A DNA stretch of 64,000 nt from Flavobacteriales bacterium. Its GTDB lineage: Bacteria > Bacteroidota > Bacteroidia > Flavobacteriales_D > Sanyastnellaceae. The position numbers were made by a program, and so were the translations under genes. The stretch lies in the NCBI GenBank assembly GCA_019694805.1, contig JAIBBG010000001.1:186001-250000 (forward strand), read 5' to 3'. A model generated the notes under the pieces. That model was not told where the DNA came from. It saw only the letters and a list, made by a program, of their open reading frames with translations, and ran no database searches. Of the stretch, positions 8,789 through 19,200 are shown in pieces; the first letter of the stretch is position 1, and every line of letters starts with the position of its first letter.

Positions 8789-10097
8789 CAAGTTCAGAAT
8801 TTGGCTTCTTGTCCGCATCTGGACGTTGATTATCACGAGCATTGCCCTGACGATTTTCTTTTATCACTTTCAACTACATTACACCACACTGGTAGTGCTC
8901 CTGATTCTTGTCTTGCAAATTTTTGAATTGACAAGATACATCACCAAAACACATCAAGAACTTGACCGCGCTTTAAAATCTATTCTTGTTGATGATTTCA
9001 GTACAAAATTCAGTAGGTCAAAAACCAAACAACATGCATTGCTCGGCTGGAGCAACGCCATTTTGACTAAACTCACAGAAATGAAAGCACAACACCAGCT
9101 TCGAACAGAATTGCTCAGCAATATCGTCGATAGCATGCCGACTGGTGTAATTTGTTTACAAGGTCAACACGACATCGTATTGACAAATAAAAAAGCGCTC
9201 GAAATTGCGGATGCACCTATGCTTCAAAATTTCAATCAATTGGCCCGAATAAATCCTGTGCTTTGTGAAATTCTTCAGTCACTACAAACGGGTCAGGAAA
9301 AAAAAATAGTGGTGAGAAATGGCCAACATGATCAGGAATACATGGTAGACAGACGGGATTTGGAAGTAGCGGGTGATGAGTACAGAATTTTTGTATTCTC
9401 CATTGCAGGTTCAGATTTCGATCAAAGAGAAACTGAATCATTCAAAAATTTCATGCGTGTACTCCACCATGAAATTGTCAATAGCATCACACCGATCATC
9501 TCGCTTTCCGACTCTGTCTACACCACTTTAAAAGAATCTAAAACAGCCCTGACAAATGAAGAAGTGCTTGAAGCTTGTTCAGCTATTTTAAAAAGAAGCA
9601 AAGGGTTGTTGAAATTCTCAACCGGATATCGTGCACTCACTGATATACCTTCTACAACAACATCACTCATTCAACCAGCTGAGGTGATAGAAAGAACAAT
9701 CAAATTATTTGGTGAAGTGAGAGAAAAACAAATCAGATGCATCATCGAAACTAGATCGTTCATCAGAGCGGATGAAAGTCAAATAGAACAGGTGATGATC
9801 AACCTGATCAAAAACGCCATAGAGTCCATACCAGAATTTCGCGAACCAGAAATTCAATTGCTCATTTCAGAACAAGCACATGAATTGCGCATTTCGGTGC
9901 ATGATAATGGTATGGGAATGACCGATGAAGTTTTGGCCAATATTTATGTGCCGTATTTCACAACTAAAAAAGAAGGACAAGGGATTGGCATGAGCCTGTG
10001 CAGACAATTCGTTTTAGCCAATAAAGGAAAGATATACATAGCCTCAACTCCAGGAGATGGGACAACAGTTCAACTTGTTTTCCCTATCGCATCATGA
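8778..10097 (+). CDS. Sensor histidine kinase (NtrY/NtrB-like)
   Basis: 439 residues when started at the ATG at 8778 (MAYSKFRIWLL), which overlaps the regulator stop; an upstream start at 8721 would lie inside the regulator frame and is less likely. Two close TM helices fall at about 8-50. A PAS-like cytoplasmic region (about 105-200, MPTGVICLQGQHDIVLTNKK) follows. The H-box is LHHEIVNSITP with phosphoacceptor His231. The HATPase domain has an N-box (NLIKNAIESI), G1 (DNGMGM), F-box (YFTTKKEGQG) and G2 (GIGMSLCRQF). There is almost no periplasmic domain, so the signal is probably sensed in the membrane or cytoplasm, as in intramembrane kinases paired with efflux pumps. Partner: the regulator encoded upstream. 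Confidence 0.92.
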   Translation: MAYSKFRIWLLVRIWTLIITSIALTIFFYHFQLHYTTLVVLLILVLQIFELTRYITKTHQELDRALKSILVDDFSTKFSRSKTKQHALLGWSNAILTKLTEMKAQHQLRTELLSNIVDSMPTGVICLQGQHDIVLTNKKALEIADAPMLQNFNQLARINPVLCEILQSLQTGQEKKIVVRNGQHDQEYMVDRRDLEVAGDEYRIFVFSIAGSDFDQRETESFKNFMRVLHHEIVNSITPIISLSDSVYTTLKESKTALTNEEVLEACSAILKRSKGLLKFSTGYRALTDIPSTTTSLIQPAEVIERTIKLFGEVREKQIRCIIETRSFIRADESQIEQVMINLIKNAIESIPEFREPEIQLLISEQAHELRISVHDNGMGMTDEVLANIYVPYFTTKKEGQGIGMSLCRQFVLANKGKIYIASTPGDGTTVQLVFPIAS

Positions 10098-10118
10098 TGG
10101 CATAAGCAATCCGGAGCA

Positions 10119-10916
10119 TCAAATGAACTGAAAACGATCCGCATCATGCAACACTGGAAATTTTTCTCTGAATTCCAACAATTCGGAAGCTGAAAAATCC
10201 ATTTGCATGATTTCCTCAACGCCAACTTTGGCTTGACACAGTATGTCTCCACGTGGATTGATCATCATCGAATCTCCTGAGTAAGCAATCGCCTTTCCAT
10301 CATGCCCAACACGATTACAAGCTGCCAGGTAAACTTGATTCTCAATAGCCCTTGCTGGAAGCAGTTTCATCCAAGGCTCACGTCGAGCCTCAGGCCAATT
10401 TGCAACATAAACCAACAAGTCGAAATAGGGCATTTTGCCTTCGAGTCCATTCCTACTCCAAACCGGAAATCTCAAATCATAACAGACCAAAGGACAAATT
10501 TTCCATCCTCTCCAATCTTCAATCAATCTCTTTTGTCCACGTTCATAATGCTTGTCTTCACCAGCAAAAGAAAATGTATGGCGCTTGTCATAAGTGCTGA
10601 ATGTTCCATCCGGTCTAACCCAATAAAGTCTGTTGTGAAAATTAGAATCCGCCTTCACTGAAATACTACCACATAGGACTGCGTTGTGCTTTTCAGCTTG
10701 ACTTCTCATCCAAACTAAAGACTCCATCTGATCATGATGCAACTCAGAAGCTTGAGCTGTATTCATGGTGAAACCAGTAGTAAACATCTCAGGCAAAAGG
10801 ATCAAGTCCGTCTTTTGCTTCATCGAATTCAATAAGGTTTCGATCCTGGTCAAATTTGATTCTCTATTCTCCCAGATCAAATCACATTGAAACACTGTAA
10901 CATTCAGGTCATTCAT
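10119..10916 (-). CDS. Omega-amidase, nitrilase superfamily (YafV/Nit2-like)
   Basis: 265-residue C-N hydrolase with the nitrilase triad visible: Glu43 (LLPEMFTTGF), Lys111 (YDKRHTFSFAG) and Cys145 (LVCYDLRFP). The FSFAGED segment after the Lys is typical of the YafV/omega-amidase group. That group hydrolyses 2-oxoglutaramate and 2-oxosuccinamate, the oxo-acid by-products of glutamine and asparagine transaminases. The gene follows a methionine/glutamine-type aminotransferase by 18 nt on the same strand, which supports the assignment. The pair would pull the transamination of 4-methylthio-2-oxobutanoate to methionine forward. Cytoplasmic; no signal peptide. Confidence 0.88.
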   Translation of the reverse strand: MNDLNVTVFQCDLIWENRESNLTRIETLLNSMKQKTDLILLPEMFTTGFTMNTAQASELHHDQMESLVWMRSQAEKHNAVLCGSISVKADSNFHNRLYWVRPDGTFSTYDKRHTFSFAGEDKHYERGQKRLIEDWRGWKICPLVCYDLRFPVWSRNGLEGKMPYFDLLVYVANWPEARREPWMKLLPARAIENQVYLAACNRVGHDGKAIAYSGDSMMINPRGDILCQAKVGVEEIMQMDFSASELLEFREKFPVLHDADRFQFI

Positions 10917-10934
10917 TTCAAATCAAATTTAGCT

Positions 10935-12074
10935 TCATACATTTCTCAAAATTTCTGCTGCCTTGATGATGTCGACATCTTCCTTAGCGAAACAGAAACG
11001 CAACACTTTATGGTCGGCATGATCCGGATAAAAAACAGAACAAGGTATCCCCGTAATTTTTTTCTCCTTGGTGAGCTCGATGGCAAAATCTGTATCCTTA
11101 GCCATAGAAATGGACTCGTAACCCAATAATTGGAAATAGGTGCCGGTAGATGGCAGCACTTTGAAACGCGAGCCTGACAATTGCTTTAAAAACAGATCGC
11201 GCTTCTTCTGATAAAATGAAGATAACTCTTGATAATGCGACTCGTTTTTCATGTAAACGGAAAGTGCATATTGGATCGGTGTATTGCAAGAAAACACATT
11301 GTATTGATGCACTTTTCTAAATTCTCTCATCAAATCTTCCGGACCACAGACATATCCCATTTTCCACCCTGTGGCATGAAATGTTTTTCCAAATGAATAC
11401 ACGACCAATGATCTGGATACAAGTTCAGGAAATCGCACAACACTTTGATGCAACATATCATCAAACACAATATGCTCATACACCTCATCACTCAAAACAA
11501 TGATGTTGGTTCCACGAACCAGTCTCTCCAATTCGCGCAAATCTTCTTCATGCAATACAGTGCCGGTTGGATTGTGTGGTGTATTGATGAGAATCATCCT
11601 GGTTTTGTGATTGATCAGCTTTTTCATATGATCCCAATTCACACGGTAATCCGGCCATGGCATATCATACCACACGCATTTGCCTCCATTCACCTCTACT
11701 GCCGGTGCATAACAATCATAGGCTGGTGCAAACAATATGACCTCATCATCTTGGTGCACCAAAGCGGTGATTGCGGTGAATAATGCCTGTGTACCACCGG
11801 CAGTAATCGTAATTTCCGATTCCGCTTGATATCGATGACCATACTGATGATAGATCTTATCAGCTATGACTTCTCGCAATTCAGCAATACCAGGCATTGG
11901 AGCATACTGATTGAATCCTTTACGCATAAAATCCGCAACGAGATCAATCAACTCGCCATCCATGGCAAATCCCGGAAATCCTTGTCCAAGATTGATGGCC
12001 TGATGCTCGGCTGCGAGTCGCGACATCACGGAAAAAATGGTTGTTCCAGTGGCTGGAAGTTTTGACTCTATCAT
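10935..12074 (-). CDS. PLP-dependent aminotransferase, methionine/kynurenine type (YbdL-like)
   Basis: 379-residue fold-type I aminotransferase. It has 'NLGQGFPGF' near the N-terminus, 'NTPHNPTGTVL' in the substrate-binding loop and the Schiff-base lysine in SFGKTFHATGWKMGY. This is the motif set of the YbdL/KAT/glutamine transaminase K group. It probably converts 4-methylthio-2-oxobutanoate to methionine (last step of the salvage pathway) with glutamine or an aromatic amino acid as donor. Its ATG overlaps the stop of the pyrophosphatase gene (ATGA at 12071-12074), and the omega-amidase follows, so the three are one operon. An aromatic aminotransferase or kynurenine role cannot be excluded from sequence alone. 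Confidence 0.88.
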   Translation of the reverse strand: MIESKLPATGTTIFSVMSRLAAEHQAINLGQGFPGFAMDGELIDLVADFMRKGFNQYAPMPGIAELREVIADKIYHQYGHRYQAESEITITAGGTQALFTAITALVHQDDEVILFAPAYDCYAPAVEVNGGKCVWYDMPWPDYRVNWDHMKKLINHKTRMILINTPHNPTGTVLHEEDLRELERLVRGTNIIVLSDEVYEHIVFDDMLHQSVVRFPELVSRSLVVYSFGKTFHATGWKMGYVCGPEDLMREFRKVHQYNVFSCNTPIQYALSVYMKNESHYQELSSFYQKKRDLFLKQLSGSRFKVLPSTGTYFQLLGYESISMAKDTDFAIELTKEKKITGIPCSVFYPDHADHKVLRFCFAKEDVDIIKAAEILRNV

Positions 12075-12610
12075 TTCCTAAAAGTTTCCTGATATCGGTT
12101 CATACAACTTTGAATGACTTCAATCGCCTCATCACAGCCTTTGAATTCATCTACTGTCACATCTTTTTTCATCAATGTTTTATAATTGGTAAAAAAATGC
12201 CGCAATTCCTGTTTGAAATTGTCGGGCATTTCTTCCATGCTTTGGATATGGGCTACACTCATATCGCCCTCTGCAACCGCAATGATTTTTTCATCGCATT
12301 TCCCGCTATCGTTCATTTGCATATAGCCGATAATTTTCGACCTGACCAAACAACCAGGCTGGATACTCACTTCACTCAATACCAAGATATCCAACGGATC
12401 GCCATCATCTCCCAAAGTTTGTGGAATGAATCCATAGTTGACTGGATATACGAATGCAGCGAACACAACGCGATCCAGTCTGATGAGGCCGCTCGGCTTA
12501 TCCACTTCATATTTCGCTTTACTTCCTTTTGGAATTTCAATCAAACCATCCACTGTGGCAGCGGATCGCTCAAAATTGTTGGCTACTTCATGCCAGGGAT
12601 GTAATATCAT
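12071..12610 (-). CDS. ppa: Inorganic pyrophosphatase, family I
   Basis: 179 residues from the ATG at 12610 (MILHPWHEVANNF); an in-frame extension upstream lacks family similarity. Family I landmarks are present: KYEVDKPSGLIRLDR, the YPVNYGFIPQT block and the metal-binding signature DGDPLDILVL, followed by the late Lys/Tyr residues (HFFTNYKTL). It hydrolyses PPi to two phosphates in the cytoplasm and drives biosynthetic reactions. It is the first gene of an operon with the aminotransferase and amidase; no functional link to those is obvious. Confidence 0.95.
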   Translation of the reverse strand: MILHPWHEVANNFERSAATVDGLIEIPKGSKAKYEVDKPSGLIRLDRVVFAAFVYPVNYGFIPQTLGDDGDPLDILVLSEVSIQPGCLVRSKIIGYMQMNDSGKCDEKIIAVAEGDMSVAHIQSMEEMPDNFKQELRHFFTNYKTLMKKDVTVDEFKGCDEAIEVIQSCMNRYQETFRK

Positions 12611-12759
12611 AATCGTGCAATTACCGCGAAAATACCCGCACTTACATGAGCATGATACGCCATTGAAGACGTATATTTTCAACAATATGCTGAATTTGTC
12701 ACATCCGCCGGAATTGGCAGGTAACAGCCATTAATTTCGCAGCAAAGAATTATTGGAAC

Positions 12760-14994
12760 ATGTCAGCAACTTCACCTGCCACTTTGGATCAAGCCCTGGA
12801 AATGGGACTCAGGAATGACGAATTTGATAAAATCGCCGAAATCCTTGGCCGTACGCCTAATTTCACTGAAATGTGTGTCTACTCCGTGATGTGGAGTGAG
12901 CACTGTTCATATAAAAACTCCATCAAATGGCTTAAAACACTGCCGAAAGATGGACCTCATATGCTGGTGAAGGCCGGCGAAGAAAATGCTGGTTTGGTGG
13001 ATATCGGAGACGGACTCGGTTGCGCATTCAAAATTGAATCGCACAATCACCCCAGCGCGTTGGAACCTTATCAAGGTGCTGCCACAGGTGTTGGCGGTAT
13101 CAACCGCGATATCTTCACCATGGGCGCCCGTCCAGTGGCTCAGTTGAACTCTTTGCGATTTGGAAAGCTTGACAATGCAAGAACTAAATGGCTCGTAAGT
13201 GGTGTCGTGAAAGGCATTGGAGATTATGGCAATGCTTTCGGCATTCCTATCGTAGGTGGCGAAGTTTATTTCGATGAATCTTATCAGGCAAATTGTCTGG
13301 TGAATGCCATGTCAGCCGGACTTGTCGATACCAAAAAAATTATTTCAGCGAAAGCGAAAGGACCTGGAAACCCTGTATTCATAGTTGGTTCCGCGACAGG
13401 TAAAGATGGAATCAAAGGTGCTTCCTTCGCCTCAAAAGACATTACAGAAGATAGCGCAAAAGATTTGCCCAGCGTTCAGGTTGGAGATCCTTTTCAGGAA
13501 AAACTGCTGTTGGAAGCAACCATGGAACTCGCAGATACAGATGCCATCGTAGGTATGCAAGACATGGGTGCAGCTGGTATTACTTGCAGCACTTCGGAAA
13601 TGAGCGCCGGTGGTGGTGTTGGAATGGATATTCACCTCGACTTAGTTCCAACTCGACAGGCAGGTATGTTGCCTTTTGAAATTCTCCTCAGTGAATCTCA
13701 GGAAAGAATGCTCATTGTGGTGAAAAAAGGTAAAGAAAAAATCGTCAATGACATTTTCGAAAAGTGGGACCTACATGCCGTGAAAATTGGTGAAGTCACA
13801 GATTCAGGTCATGTGAAATATTTCATGAATGGTGAACTCGTTGGTGATATTCCTGCAAAAAGTCTTGTCCTCGGCGGCGGCGCTCCAGTTTATGAGCGCG
13901 AATACAAAGAACCCGCATACTACCGTGAAGCCAAAAAATTTGACATTCAACAAATCCCTGAACCTACAGATTGTGTTGTCGTGGCCAGACAACTAATGGC
14001 CAACCACAATATAGCCAGTAAAAAGTGGATCTATGAACAATATGACAGCATGGTGGGTACCGTCAATATGAGTACCAACAAACCATCGGATGCCGCGGTT
14101 GTCAATATCAAAAACTCCAACAAAGCATTGGTACTTACCGTTGATTGCAATGGCCGATACGTGAACAGCGATCCAGAAGTTGGCACCATGATCGCCGTGG
14201 CGGAAGCAGCACGCAATATTGTGTGCTCAGGCGGAGAACCTTCAGCGATCACCAATTGCTTGAATTTCGGCAACCCATACAACCCCGAAGTTTATTGGCA
14301 ATTTGTAGGAGCCATCAAAGGAATGGCTGCTGCTTGCAGAAAATTCGAGACTCCAGTTACCGGTGGTAATGTTAGTTTTTATAATCAGACGGCAAATGAA
14401 GATGGCACAGCAAGACCTGTTTTTCCAACTCCGACCATCGGTATGCTCGGATTGATGAAGGACAAGTCATTGCAGACAACATTGGATTTTAAATACAAAG
14501 GTGATCTTATTTATCTCTTGGGAATCCCAAGAAATGACATCAATTCTTCTGAATATCTCTATACCTATCACGGCGTTAAAAATTCACCAGCTCCCTTCTT
14601 TGATCTGGAAGAAGAATTTGCACTTCAGGATTGCATGAAGGGCTTGATCAAAAATAATTATATCAGTTCAGCTCATGATGTGAGTGATGGTGGTCTGTTC
14701 GTTACACTTTGTGAAATGGCTTTCCCCAACGGTCTTGGTTTCGACATTGTAACCGATAGTGAGATCAGAAAGGATGCATTTCTTTTTGGGGAATCACAAA
14801 GCCGCATTGCTGTGACTGTCGTTGAAGATTACGAAGATGAATTCCTGGATTATGTCGCAGAAAAAGATATTCAAGTGATTCTTTTAGGGCATGTCACCAA
14901 AGGAAGAGTTACCATTGATGAACAAAACTTCGGTTTTATCGACGATTACAGACAACTTTATGAAAACAGCATTGCAGAAGCAATGGCACATTGA
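12760..14994 (+). CDS. purL: Phosphoribosylformylglycinamidine synthase subunit PurL (small type)
   Basis: 744 residues, the length of the small PurL that works with separate PurS and PurQ rather than the 1200-1300-residue fused form. Characteristic blocks are MWSEHCSYKNS, ESHNHPSALEPYQGAATG, GGINRDIFTMGARP and the glycine-rich GSATGKDGIKGASF. It catalyses the ATP-dependent conversion of FGAR to FGAM in purine synthesis, with ammonia supplied by PurQ; purQ and purS are not in this window. A TAATTTCG box about 20 nt upstream is the likely -7 element. The WG-repeat gene follows after 24 nt. Confidence 0.97.
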   Translation: MSATSPATLDQALEMGLRNDEFDKIAEILGRTPNFTEMCVYSVMWSEHCSYKNSIKWLKTLPKDGPHMLVKAGEENAGLVDIGDGLGCAFKIESHNHPSALEPYQGAATGVGGINRDIFTMGARPVAQLNSLRFGKLDNARTKWLVSGVVKGIGDYGNAFGIPIVGGEVYFDESYQANCLVNAMSAGLVDTKKIISAKAKGPGNPVFIVGSATGKDGIKGASFASKDITEDSAKDLPSVQVGDPFQEKLLLEATMELADTDAIVGMQDMGAAGITCSTSEMSAGGGVGMDIHLDLVPTRQAGMLPFEILLSESQERMLIVVKKGKEKIVNDIFEKWDLHAVKIGEVTDSGHVKYFMNGELVGDIPAKSLVLGGGAPVYEREYKEPAYYREAKKFDIQQIPEPTDCVVVARQLMANHNIASKKWIYEQYDSMVGTVNMSTNKPSDAAVVNIKNSNKALVLTVDCNGRYVNSDPEVGTMIAVAEAARNIVCSGGEPSAITNCLNFGNPYNPEVYWQFVGAIKGMAAACRKFETPVTGGNVSFYNQTANEDGTARPVFPTPTIGMLGLMKDKSLQTTLDFKYKGDLIYLLGIPRNDINSSEYLYTYHGVKNSPAPFFDLEEEFALQDCMKGLIKNNYISSAHDVSDGGLFVTLCEMAFPNGLGFDIVTDSEIRKDAFLFGESQSRIAVTVVEDYEDEFLDYVAEKDIQVILLGHVTKGRVTIDEQNFGFIDDYRQLYENSIAEAMAH

Positions 14995-15018
14995 CAGTAC
15001 TCGTAACTTCATCTCATC

Positions 15019-15747
15019 ATGAGAAAACTGGTGATCATATGTATTTCACTGATTTCATTAGGAACAATGGCACAGCTGCCTTCAGGTTGTGCTGTGGTGA
15101 AGAATTACAATGACAGTATACAGATCATCAGCCTCAAAGGTAAACTGGGATTGTACAGTCCGGTCTTTAACGAAGTTATACTTAAACCGGAGTATGACAG
15201 CATTGGCAAGCCCGATTTTCCGGCTTTAGGCTTGGCAACCATTACGAGCAAAGGAAAATTAGGACTCATAGAAGTTTACTCCGGTATCGTCATAACTAAA
15301 CCTGCTTATGATGAGATTCAACAAGCAGGTTTACTTCATCCTAACTTTTCTTTAGTCAAGCGCAAAAACAAAGTTGGGCTCGTAGACATCTCGACCGGTT
15401 ATGAATTGGTTCACACGAAGTACGATGAAATTCAGCCATTCGGAATCTACGGCGAACACTACGCCATGGTGAAGATCGGAAAGTTATTGGGATTGATAGA
15501 TGATGAATCTGGCTTCGAAACCATACCTTGTAAATATGAAGAAATTCAACATCCTGGTGCCAACAATGATTATGGTTTTATTGTTAAAAGAAATGGCAAG
15601 TATGGTGTCGCTGGTCTCGAAGGTTATGAATTCATAGAATGTCTTTACGATCAAATTGAAAGAATAGCCGACGGAAATTTCAAATGTTTGAAAGATGGTG
15701 AATCTGTTTATTTCGATCAAAACGGACTGCCGTACATTCCTGAATGA
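15019..15747 (+). CDS. Exported WG-repeat protein
   Basis: 242 residues with a signal peptide (MRKLVIICISLISLGTMAQ). The rest is made of about five repeats of 35-45 residues with the WG-repeat pattern: 'GKLGLYSP...ILKPEYDSI', 'GKLGLIEV...KPAYDEI', 'KVGLVDI...HTKYDEI', 'LLGLIDD...PCKYEEI' and 'KYGVAGL...ECLYDQI'. WG repeats form compact beta-sheet units of unknown biochemical role and are common in Bacteroidota. No lipobox and no T9SS sorting domain, so probably periplasmic. It follows purL closely and may be co-transcribed, without obvious functional link. Confidence 0.8.
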   Translation: MRKLVIICISLISLGTMAQLPSGCAVVKNYNDSIQIISLKGKLGLYSPVFNEVILKPEYDSIGKPDFPALGLATITSKGKLGLIEVYSGIVITKPAYDEIQQAGLLHPNFSLVKRKNKVGLVDISTGYELVHTKYDEIQPFGIYGEHYAMVKIGKLLGLIDDESGFETIPCKYEEIQHPGANNDYGFIVKRNGKYGVAGLEGYEFIECLYDQIERIADGNFKCLKDGESVYFDQNGLPYIPE

Positions 15748-15838
15748 AGAACACCGACCATTGAGGTTATGAATATCCATTGTTCATATTTTCTTCAAAT
15801 CATATTTCTTCCTTATAAATGTCATTCATAGAAAAGTC

Positions 15839-16036
15839 TCAAGACTTGATGTTCTGAAAACGCCAATTAATCGCCCATTCCCAGCGGTTCACGTCAATTA
15901 TGAATGAATTATTTTCGTCCTCGTTTTTAGCCCGCGAATACAAGGCAGTTGTTAATTGAGCGTTACTCTGATTGAGTGTAACAACTAGCATTGGTGTTTT
16001 CAATGAGATCATAAGGAAGAATTTTGGATCATTCAT
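15839..16036 (-). CDS. Doubtful small hypothetical protein
   Basis: Open frame of 65 codons from the ATG at 16036, just after an in-frame stop. The product starts MNDPKFFLMIS and ends in a Trp-rich tail (DVNRWEWAINWRF). No signal peptide, domain or family is recognised and no promoter stands out. It lies in an otherwise empty gap and its composition is protein-like, so it may be a real small gene or a decayed remnant. Confidence 0.22.
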   Translation of the reverse strand: MNDPKFFLMISLKTPMLVVTLNQSNAQLTTALYSRAKNEDENNSFIIDVNRWEWAINWRFQNIKS

Positions 16037-16193
16037 CTTCAATTATTCCTGTCTGGAATCGAAATTGAACCAACCACGCCCTTTCGCTCACGAAAAGCCT
16101 CCACCACTACGTTAATTTATGCCGCATCGAAATGGATGCTTTTTGTTCTGGCAAAACAACCACACAGTCTGACCCACTGTGCAACCATACATC

Positions 16194-16224
16194 ATGTATC
16201 ACTCACTCCGGGTAGGTGATACAT
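16194..16224 (+). promoter_or_regulatory. Perfect 9-bp inverted repeat in the protease leader
   Basis: ATGTATCAC and GTGATACAT flank a 13-base spacer, ending 35 nt before the chosen ATG (16260). It is preceded by a smaller inverted repeat at 16163-16181. No T-run follows, so it is not a terminator; a regulator-binding site or mRNA leader hairpin is possible. Confidence 0.4.
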
Positions 16225-16259
16225 ACTGGAAACCCGGACAACTTAAAAACCACGCAAGG

Positions 16260-19200
16260 ATGAAATCAAACATGAAGTACGTCTTCATGTCATTGGCCAT
16301 AGCTATGACATGTTTTTCGTTTGCTCAAAACAACGACCACAACGGTGGCGGTTTTCCGCTCACCTCTTATGTGGTAAAATCTACAGATGACATTGATGCT
16401 TTAGAAAAATCCCTCCCGGAAGGAACAGTCATCATCAACAGACACCATCCATTTCATGCGATTGAAATACTCAATGAAAAATATCAACAGGAAGAGTTAA
16501 TCAGACTGTTGAGTGAAAATCCTCAAATTTCATTTTTCGAACGTGTTCAATTTGATCAGGCCGGAAATCCCATCATTCCAACGGGATTTTTCATGGTAAA
16601 ATCCAAAAGAGATTTTGCAACCGCTGCCATCGCGTTTTGTGAAGATAAAGGTTGTATTCGAAAAAATGAACTCAGTAAATTATCATGGACTGTTTTCGAG
16701 CTTCCGAAAAATTTGTCATTTAAAGAATTCGAGTCGTTTGCCAAACCAACCGGATTGTTTGAAATGATCATGCAGGATGAAATTGTACTCTGTGAAGAAC
16801 ATGTTTCCGATGACACTTTTTGGAGTAGTTGCTGGTATGTATCTCAATCCACCGATAAAGACATAGATGCAGACCTGGCCTGGACCAATATGCCAACTGG
16901 AAACACCACTGGTCATGTGGCTGTCATCGATGGTCATGGCTTTGATGTAACACACCCGGATTTAGCAAACAACATAGCTGGTTCATATAATGCGGTGAAT
17001 CAAACCACCAATGTGACTCCAACTACAGCTTATGAAAAACATGCCACGGCATGTGCGGGAATACCTGGTGCCATCTACAATAATGCACTCGGGGTGCCAG
17101 GACTTGGATACAACAAAATCAAAATTTTAGCCATCCAAATTGGATATAATGCTCAAGCTTCTGGCACGTTTTATACATCAGCTACCATACAGGCTGATGC
17201 CATCAACTTTGCCATGACGAACGCTTCAACTTGTGCCATCTCAATGTCTTTTGGAGGCACTACCTATCAAACAAGTTTTTATAACGCCATCACTTCAGCA
17301 AGGACAACAGCACGTAATGGAAAAGGAATACCTGTTTTCGCGAGCTGTGGTAACAGTGGTATCACTGGTTGGGTTAATTATCCCGCATCCTATTCCGGTG
17401 TTATCGCTGTAGCATCAACTACATCACTTGACTTTCGATCTTCTTTTTCCAATTATGGTCAAGGCACCACATTAGCAGCACCAGGCACGGCCATTACAAC
17501 CACTGATGTCGCCGGAACCAACGGCTACTCCACAACTGACTACACGAATTTCAGTGGAACAAGTGCGGCTTGCCCTGTCGCTGCAAGTGTTGGAGCTATG
17601 ATGATCATTGCAAACAATAATCTAACGGAAGTTCAAGTAAAAACTTTGATGGCCCAATCATGCGAAAAAGTTGGAGGCTATTCTTATGGTGCAAGCAATA
17701 CAGATACCTATAGCACATGGTCAAACGAACTCGGATATGGAAGGGTTAACATGAACAATGCAGTGCTTGCTGCGATTGCAGCTACTCCTATCAACCCGGA
17801 TATCTCGATCTCTGGATACAGTGTGAATGACAACACCGTAACAGCTGGACAAGCTGTGACCATCACGGCATCTCAAGTTACAAGCATGCCATCACAGATT
17901 GCTGTGAATCCCACGCTGGAGTGCCGCTGGTCTACTGATCAAGTTTGGTCTGCAACAGATGTGCTTATTGGAAATTCCACCTCTGCTTTGGGTAATGGCA
18001 TTACATCTGAAATTGAGACATTCAACTATACCATTCCAGCGGGAACAGGTATGCGTTATATTTTGATCAAGTGTGATGCGGGCAGCATTGTGACTGAATC
18101 CAATGAAACCAACAATATGGTGGTTATCCCAGTGACAGTTTCATCCACCACCGCCACGCCCGATTTGACCATTGCTTCCATGAGCATCAGCGACCTCACA
18201 CCAAATGTTGGTCAAACTGTTTTGCTTTCATGTTCACAAACAATAACAGGGGCAACATCTACCAGTGCGGTAACGATGGAGTATCGTTATTCTACCGATG
18301 GTACTTGGTCAAGCGATGATGTTGTTCTCGGCACAGATGTATCGAATATTGGTGTATCCCCTTCGAGTGAAACTGAGAGCATCACTTTCATTATTCCTGG
18401 TGGAACTGGCAATAGATTTATACTTGCTAAAGCAGACTCGCCGGATCAAATGACTGAATCCAATGAAACCAATAATGTGTTCGCTTTGCCTGTTGTGGTC
18501 TCTGCAGCAACTGTTAACCCAGACATTACAATAGGAGGACTTACCAGCACGGCCACAACAGTTGTTGTTGCTCAGACGGTAACGGTGAGTTGTCAGCAGA
18601 TCATTTCAAATCCACCTACTTCTGTAATACAAGTCAATCTGGAATACCGTTGGTCTACAGATTTAATATTTGATACTTCAGATTTGCTCTTGGGGAATAC
18701 TACATCTTCGCTTGGCGGTTCGAGCACCTCAGAAGCTGAATCAATCACATTCACCATTCCAGAAGGCACTGGAACAAGATATCTTCTGGTTAAAGCTGAT
18801 GCGAACAACACCGTAACAGAGACGAATGAATCCAATGTATATAGCATCATGTTTAATGTTTCACTGCCATCTTCTCTACCAGACGTTTTCATTGATGCAT
18901 TCACCGTTTCACTTTCCACTGTAACGCAAGGTCAACAAATCACGGTGGCTTGCTTTCAGAATATCAGTGACCCGGCATTTACTGCTACCAATGTCTTTAT
19001 GGAATACAGATGGGCAACAGGCACAACCTACTCAACAAGTTATTCCATCATAGGCATCGACTACAGTTCAATTGGTGGTGGTGATGCCGATGATGATGAA
19101 ACACTCACATTCACAGTTCCTGCTGGTACCGGTCAACGTTATGTGATGATCAAATGTGATTCGAACAATGGTGTGAACGAATCGAATGAAAACAACAATG

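Larger units (their letters stand above)
15748..16259. other. Intergenic region with inverted repeats, upstream of the S8 protease
   Basis: About 510 bases. Most has no recognisable content apart from a doubtful 65-codon minus-strand frame (15839-16036). The last 100 bases are the leader or regulatory region of the protease gene and hold two successive inverted repeats: CACAGT-N7-ACTGTG at 16163-16181 and ATGTATCAC-N13-GTGATACAT at 16194-16224. Confidence 0.5.
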
